A stretch of 64,000 nt of DNA from positions 72,579,107 through 72,643,106 of the forward strand of contig CP092881.1 in NCBI GenBank assembly GCA_030710605.1, read 5' to 3'. Below, piece after piece: positions 63,430 to 64,000 of this stretch (position 1 is the first letter of the stretch; each line of letters starts with the position of its first letter). The notes below the pieces were generated by a model, which saw nothing but the letters and a program-made list of their open reading frames with translations, ran no database searches and was not told where the DNA came from. Both the position numbers and the translations under genes were made by a program. This stretch comes from Cordylochernes scorpioides (Eukaryota; Arthropoda; Arachnida; Pseudoscorpiones; Chernetidae).

Positions 63430-64000
63430 TTTTTAAATGTATTTTTTTAATTATATCTTTCTATAGTATTATATTTTAGTTTCAATTTCTTTTAGTTAAA
63501 AAAAAAAGAGCTAAATTCATTATCAATATTTCACATTTGTATTTTTATATAAATTCATAAATACATGGATAGTAAAATTTGACAAATTCTAAAAGAGAGG
63601 CAGAGTTCTGCAAATATCGTGGTGATCATTCCTATTGCCATAAGGTAGGTAGAGTTGGCAAACACCTTATAACAGGAAATAATTGGGAAAAGATGAGAAC
63701 ATATCTCAAAATAATTTAAAAATACAGAATTAGAACCTTAATCTTAAATGGTTAAGCAAATACTTCAATGTTTTACTATGATAAATGCGCCAAATCTTGC
63801 TTGAAAATTGAAATGATCATTAAATATATAATTTTCTTTTGCACATGAATCTCAGTAATTTATTATTATATATATATTTTTTTATTTCAAAATATATCGT
63901 ATCATTTCAAATATTTAGGGAGAACACTTTTAAAATATATATATTTATTCTAAATATTAATCAAATTTAATTAGAATATTTTATAATTAATCTCAAATTG
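63430..64000. other. AT-rich, no gene seen
   Basis: Several ATATAT tracts and A-runs; no supported feature. Confidence 0.5.

Overview
This is an intergenic and genic stretch of a metazoan nuclear genome in which I can follow only one host protein gene, an ING1/ING2-type inhibitor-of-growth PHD-finger gene on the minus strand (exons at 53012-52877, 52149-51946 and 47070-46631). Almost everything else is transposable elements or their debris. The transposon mix (Tc1, two mariner-like families, Ty3/gypsy, BEL/Pao, tRNA-headed SINEs, and non-LTR elements whose last coding segment is a zinc-knuckle tail ending in LMEIV or MHGDI) suggests an arthropod, most plausibly a chelicerate such as a spider. 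That assignment is inference.

Layout. 1-9.5 kb: an autonomous-looking Tc1 element (239-1647), non-LTR tails, a pogo-type MITE, a retroposon with target duplication, a 1.6-kb satellite (4.73-6.4 kb), a hAT MITE with a perfect 8-bp duplication, and a foldback element whose arms carry hammerhead-ribozyme-like cores. 9.5-19.0 kb: a Ty3/gypsy element (Gypsy-A, minus strand, 363-bp LTRs, 4-bp TSD) split by a younger, different Ty3/gypsy element (Gypsy-B, 12530-16832, identical 124-bp LTRs, 5-bp TSD). 19-26 kb: a mariner-type MITE holding another foldback, a SINE, a Helitron with an internal 73-bp minisatellite, a BEL/Pao relic and a U6-like snRNA sequence. 26.2-29.5 kb: a DD41D transposon and a DD34D mariner, each with TIRs, TA duplications and a full ORF. 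30.48-40.95 kb: a 10.5-kb LTR element with 1.53-kb LTRs and about 7.4 kb of internal DNA without recognisable coding sequence (LARD-like), inserted into a SINE. 41-54 kb: many MITEs and SINEs around and inside the ING gene. 54.95-61.31 kb: a 6.37-kb element (Gypsy-C) with identical 910-bp LTRs and an intact 799-codon frame that lacks the reverse-transcriptase palm and the integrase core. 61.3-64 kb: non-LTR tails and two more hammerhead-bearing foldbacks.

How it fits together: four LTR insertions can be ordered by nesting and LTR divergence, and at least three are very young. The defective elements (LARD, Gypsy-C, MITEs, SINEs, the hammerhead foldbacks, the short Helitron) must depend on proteins made elsewhere. 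The observations most worth following are the hammerhead-like cores in several inverted-repeat families, the coding-competent but catalytically stripped Gypsy-C, the coding-free long-LTR element, a canonical TTTAAAC slippery site with LTR-embedded gag start in Gypsy-A, and the Tc1 transposase whose first catalytic Asp is Asn.
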